A stretch of DNA of 8,269 bases from an uncultured Oscillospiraceae bacterium (GTDB lineage: Bacteria > Bacillota > Clostridia > Oscillospirales > Oscillospiraceae): contig CAAETL010000169.1 in the NCBI GenBank assembly GCA_900758955.1, forward strand, positions 1 to 8,269, written 5' to 3'. Position 1 is the first letter of the stretch; each line of letters begins with the position of its first letter. This document shows positions 5,128 through 8,269 of this stretch, piece after piece. The notes under the pieces are model-generated. The model worked only from the letters and a program-made list of their open reading frames with translations. It was not told the origin of the DNA and made no database searches. The position numbers and the translations under genes were made by a program.

Positions 5128-5201
5128 TGGCAAACCGTTGGAAACGGCGGGACGCAAAGCTAGGGAGCTAACGCGGAAACGCTATGCCAGCCCGGCCGCC
5201 A
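5128..5201 (+). promoter_or_regulatory. Cyclic di-GMP-I (GEMM) riboswitch in the surface protein leader
   Basis: All class I blocks are present: GGCAAACC (5129-5136), a first hairpin, GACGCAAAGC (5151-5160), a second stem capped by GCG-GAAA-CGC (5172-5181) and GCCAGCCCGG (5186-5195). UGGC (5128-5131) pairs with GCCA (5198-5201) as the basal stem. Only 35 bases separate it from the ATG, including GAGAGGAG at 5221-5228. I see no T-tract terminator in that gap, so control is more likely at translation initiation or RNA stability, though the sequestering pairs are not obvious. Cyclic di-GMP marks the sessile, adhesive state, which fits a cell-surface product. Confidence 0.93.
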
Positions 5202-5236
5202 CATATTCGATCTTCATTTTGAGAGGAGAACGAATT

Positions 5237-8200
5237 ATGGCATTGAATCGAAAGCGAGCATTGTCGCTGTTTTTGGCGCTGATCTTGACGCTGACCATGC
5301 TGCCCACCGCAGCGTTGGCCAGTGTTGCGGAAGATGCGTCCCCACCGCAGGACAATACGCAAAACGCTATGGATGCAATTCGTGAAACAGCAGAAACCCC
5401 AGACGCGCAGTTGCCTGGGGACGAACCCAAAAACGAGGTCTCGGAGGGGGATACGGCGGAAAGTTTACCGTCCACCAATGAGGAGGCTGAGACGACTGAG
5501 CCGGAGGCTCCTGCAACCGACAGCAACACAGACGACAGCAGCAGCGGCAGCGACGACAAGGACAACAGCAATACCGACAGCGTTCCCAGCGACAATCCCA
5601 GCGGCGATACGCGTCCTGGGGAGGATGACAGCAACGACCTCTCCGACACAACACCCATGGACGTGCAGGAACTGTACGATGCCGAGCCCCTCGATGAGGA
5701 GGGTGCGGCCATCTACACTGACCGATTAAACTTGTACCGTGGGACTGAAATGGAGAACGACAGTTTTCTGGCATATGTCACGGACGACGCGGATCTGCTG
5801 GTGATCGACAGCGCCCTAGCGGATTCTGAGGACTCTCCCGATTTTACCGTCACCGGCCAGGGCACGGGCAGCAACCGGATCGAACTTCGTACCGACTGCA
5901 CTGTTTACCTGCGGGATGTGACGGTGCAAGACGTGGAGGACGGCCAGTCCGCCATCAGCATCGCCCCCGGGGTGGACGCCATCATCATCGTGGCGGGAGA
6001 CTGTTCCCTGACGGGCGGCGACGGCGGCTGCGGCATCGCTGTGCCAACCGGCAGCAGCGTGACCATCCAGGGGGAGAGCGGCGGCGATCGCCTCTCCGCC
6101 ACGGGCATGGGAAAGTGGGCCGCAGGGATCGGCTACTATGTAAAAGACGGAATCGGCAGCGGCGATATCACTATTGAGAACCTGGAAACGGTAATCGCCA
6201 CGGGCGGCTGCTATGGTGAGGGCGTCAACGATGCCAATGGTCCCGAGGGCGGTCCCGCCATTGGGGGCGGGACCAGCTACCGGGAGTACAACAACACGTC
6301 GTCCATCAGCACCATTACGCTCAAAAATTGCGACAACGTGGAAGCCTATGGCGGCTCTAAGGCCGCGGGCATTGGCAGCGGCTTTTGGAACGCGGCGAAT
6401 GTGGTAATTGAGGGTTGCACCGTCGAAGCGACAGGCGGCGCCACCGCGCCGGCCATTGGTACGGCCCGTAACACCTACGCCAGTCAAACCGCGGACGAAC
6501 CCCTCACCTCCGCCGTAATCTCCAACATCCAGATTACGGATTCCATAATTACCGCTGAGGGCGGGTATTATGGCGCGGGCATCGGCAGCGGATATAGTGA
6601 TCGGTCCCTGGGCGATTACTCCCGGGCGGCAAAGAAGAAACTGACCTTCGTCTCCATTGAGCTTGACGGTAACGCTAGCGTTACCGCCAGGGGCGGCAAG
6701 CTTGCCGCCGGCATCGGCGGAGGCTATAAGAACTACGGCGACAGCGTGACCATCGGCGACAGCTGCACCGTGTACGCCTATGCGGGCGAAAACGACGGCA
6801 ATGGAATGAAGATCCCCTCGGGGATCGGCGCCGGCGCGGACGGCAGCGGTCTGTTTTCCGATGTGGGCGGCGATATTGCCATTGCCGACGGCGCGGAGGT
6901 CTACGCCTTCTCCTACGGGTATGAAGCCATAGAACCGCTGGCCAGCAAGTGGGCTGTCAGCCGGGAATTGGATGACACAGATACCTCTGCGTCCATTCTG
7001 CAGTGCCGCTTTCTCGTGACGGATACCTTCCGCGAAAACGCTATGGATAAGTATTCGGAAGAGATTGGCGTTCTCTCCTATGAGAAGGCCTATGAGGTCA
7101 GCATCTCCAACGGCGCTGCCCCCCTCACGGTGTATGTCCCCGCGGGCTACACCTGCGTAGCCGCCACTGTGGAACCCGGCGCCTATCAGGTGACGGTGAA
7201 CGGTAAGACCCAGAGCAGCTTGGAGAGCATTGCCTACTCGGCCAAAACCGACGGCGCGGTCACGCAGAAAGAGTCCACCGCGTATGAGGGCGGCTCCCAT
7301 GCCGAGGGGGGGCGTTACGCGGAATATGACCATTCCTATCAGCCGTACAACAGTAAAAGCGATACCGTTACCATCCAATACACCTTTGGCGATCCCTCCG
7401 CGAACTTTGTGGTAAGTTCCGGCGTCAACAGTTTTGACGCCGTGGCCTACCGCCCCTCCGTACTCCCCACCCAGTATACGGTCACCTATGCGTGGGACGG
7501 CGCCGTTCCTGAAACCGACGTCGCTCTGCCCTTCCCGGCCGTGGTTACAGCCGGCGGCATTCATACCCCTGACAGCCATTATGGGAAAGATTTTACCCTG
7601 TCAGGCGCCTATAACGGCGTGGCGGGCGCCTTTTCCTTCTCCGGCTGGGACCAGTCGGCGGCATTTACGGTGACGCAGGACACCCTAATTCACGGCACTT
7701 GGACCTTTACCCCCAGCGTGGTCGCCCCGACCACCGGCAGCGTAACCGGCCTTGTCTTCAACGACAGAAACCGGAACAGCATCTACCATCCTGACGAGGA
7801 TGCCGTCCTTTCCGGCGTGACGGTCACCCTCTGGAAGCAAAGCGCGGACGGCAGCCAATCAGGCGCTTGGACTGACACAGGAAAGGCCGCCACCACCGGC
7901 GCAGACGGCAACTATCTCTTCTCAGCGCTGGAGCCCGGCGTTTATCAGGTCCGTCTCAACAGCCGTCCCAGCGGCATGAACCGGGACTGCAGCGTCGTAG
8001 ATGCGGATGTCCAAGGCAACAAGTTCGCAAGCTCTTCCCAGGGCTACGAGACCGGTAAATTATCTGTTTTCGCCGGGGAGGAAACCCTGGCGAACGCTGG
8101 ATTCTACTACCGTTCCAACAGCGGCGGCGGCAGTGGCGGCGGAAACAACAGCGGCGGCACGCCTACCACGATCACAGATCCCAACACGCCTTTGAGCGCG

Positions 8201-8269
8201 GAGCTGAACACCTCTGACCATTACGGTTATGTGATCGGCTATCCCGAGGACTATGAGACCGGCGAACCC
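5237..8269 (+). CDS. Secreted SLH-anchored repeat surface protein, 3' truncated by window
   Basis: The frame is open from ATG 5237 to the window edge (1011 codons, no stop). GAGAGGAG lies eight bases before the ATG. Residues 1-28 are a signal peptide (basic NRKR, a hydrophobic core, likely cleavage after TAALA). Residues 29-150 are an acidic, Ser/Asp/Asn-rich spacer. Residues about 158-570 form a glycine-rich region with seven (A/S)-x-I-G or GIG turns, their Ile at 298, 342, 379, 407, 449, 493 and 530, spaced 28-44 residues; this suggests a right-handed beta-helix. Residues 747-826 resemble bacterial surface repeats that end in FSGWD...GTWTFTP. Residues 834-908 are an SdrD-B/Cna-B-like domain (GLVFNDRNRNSIYHPDEDA, then GADGNYLFSALEPGVYQV). 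A Gly/Ser/Asn linker (961-974) leads to LNTSDHYGYVIGYPEDY, the start of an SLH domain that binds secondary cell-wall polymer. It is probably an adhesin or matrix protein, controlled by c-di-GMP through the leader. Its exact ligand is unknown. Confidence 0.92.
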   Translation, partial: MALNRKRALSLFLALILTLTMLPTAALASVAEDASPPQDNTQNAMDAIRETAETPDAQLPGDEPKNEVSEGDTAESLPSTNEEAETTEPEAPATDSNTDDSSSGSDDKDNSNTDSVPSDNPSGDTRPGEDDSNDLSDTTPMDVQELYDAEPLDEEGAAIYTDRLNLYRGTEMENDSFLAYVTDDADLLVIDSALADSEDSPDFTVTGQGTGSNRIELRTDCTVYLRDVTVQDVEDGQSAISIAPGVDAIIIVAGDCSLTGGDGGCGIAVPTGSSVTIQGESGGDRLSATGMGKWAAGIGYYVKDGIGSGDITIENLETVIATGGCYGEGVNDANGPEGGPAIGGGTSYREYNNTSSISTITLKNCDNVEAYGGSKAAGIGSGFWNAANVVIEGCTVEATGGATAPAIGTARNTYASQTADEPLTSAVISNIQITDSIITAEGGYYGAGIGSGYSDRSLGDYSRAAKKKLTFVSIELDGNASVTARGGKLAAGIGGGYKNYGDSVTIGDSCTVYAYAGENDGNGMKIPSGIGAGADGSGLFSDVGGDIAIADGAEVYAFSYGYEAIEPLASKWAVSRELDDTDTSASILQCRFLVTDTFRENAMDKYSEEIGVLSYEKAYEVSISNGAAPLTVYVPAGYTCVAATVEPGAYQVTVNGKTQSSLESIAYSAKTDGAVTQKESTAYEGGSHAEGGRYAEYDHSYQPYNSKSDTVTIQYTFGDPSANFVVSSGVNSFDAVAYRPSVLPTQYTVTYAWDGAVPETDVALPFPAVVTAGGIHTPDSHYGKDFTLSGAYNGVAGAFSFSGWDQSAAFTVTQDTLIHGTWTFTPSVVAPTTGSVTGLVFNDRNRNSIYHPDEDAVLSGVTVTLWKQSADGSQSGAWTDTGKAATTGADGNYLFSALEPGVYQVRLNSRPSGMNRDCSVVDADVQGNKFASSSQGYETGKLSVFAGEETLANAGFYYRSNSGGGSGGGNNSGGTPTTITDPNTPLSAELNTSDHYGYVIGYPEDYETGEP

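Noticed and set aside
5182..5712. Minus-strand frame rich in Ser and Leu
   Set aside because: It is a shadow of the Asp/Ser/Asn-rich spacer of the surface protein and overlaps the riboswitch and signal peptide.
5816..7579. Long open frame on the minus strand, 587 codons
   Set aside because: It is antisense to the surface protein. Its Gly/Ala/His-rich translation mirrors the repeat codons of the plus strand, and it has no family motif.

Overview
This window looks like a chromosomal accessory region of a Gram-positive anaerobe of the class Clostridia, probably an Oscillospiraceae-type gut commensal. The clues are strong GGAGG-type ribosome binding sites, sigma-A promoters, rho-independent terminators, c-di-GMP-I (GEMM) riboswitches and a large secreted protein that ends in the start of an S-layer homology (SLH) domain. 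The genus is an inference; no rRNA or housekeeping marker is present.

Layout, left to right. (1) 7-98, minus strand: a c-di-GMP-I riboswitch aptamer reading off the left edge, so its gene lies outside the window. (2) 120-314: a 195-bp segment bounded by a 27-bp inverted repeat (26 of 27 matching). Each copy is itself a dyad of GACAnAAT-type arms around a 4-nt asymmetric centre. The segment holds a good promoter that points away from the riboswitch. (3) 330-1172, minus: a tyrosine recombinase. (4) 1173-1408: three hairpins, one of them the terminator of the next gene. (5) 1409-2788, minus: a MATE-family efflux transporter. (6) 2789-3253: non-coding, with a nested hairpin at 3001-3080. (7) 3254-4093, plus: a second tyrosine recombinase, clearly paralogous to the first. 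(8) 4093-4352: a second segment bounded by a 20-bp inverted repeat (19 of 20) with the same dyad architecture. It holds a promoter pointing back toward the recombinase and a terminator that faces right. (9) 4427-4981, plus: a small protein with a possible degenerate receiver fold and a TTG start. (10) 5064-5092: a near-consensus promoter, then a second c-di-GMP-I riboswitch (5128-5201). (11) 5237 to the right edge: the first 1011 codons of a secreted, repeat-rich, SLH-anchored surface protein.

The most interesting reading is a mirror-image pair of phase-variation modules. Each has a tyrosine recombinase gene whose 3' end abuts an invertible promoter, with the target gene on the far side. In the orientation sequenced, both promoters point the wrong way, so both switches read as OFF. 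The left switch would feed a c-di-GMP riboswitch, so expression of that gene would need both the right DNA orientation and the right second-messenger state. The right switch would drive the receiver-like gene next to a second riboswitch-controlled surface protein. The repeats, dyads, promoter hexamers and spacings are visible in the sequence. Inversion itself is inferred and has not been observed.
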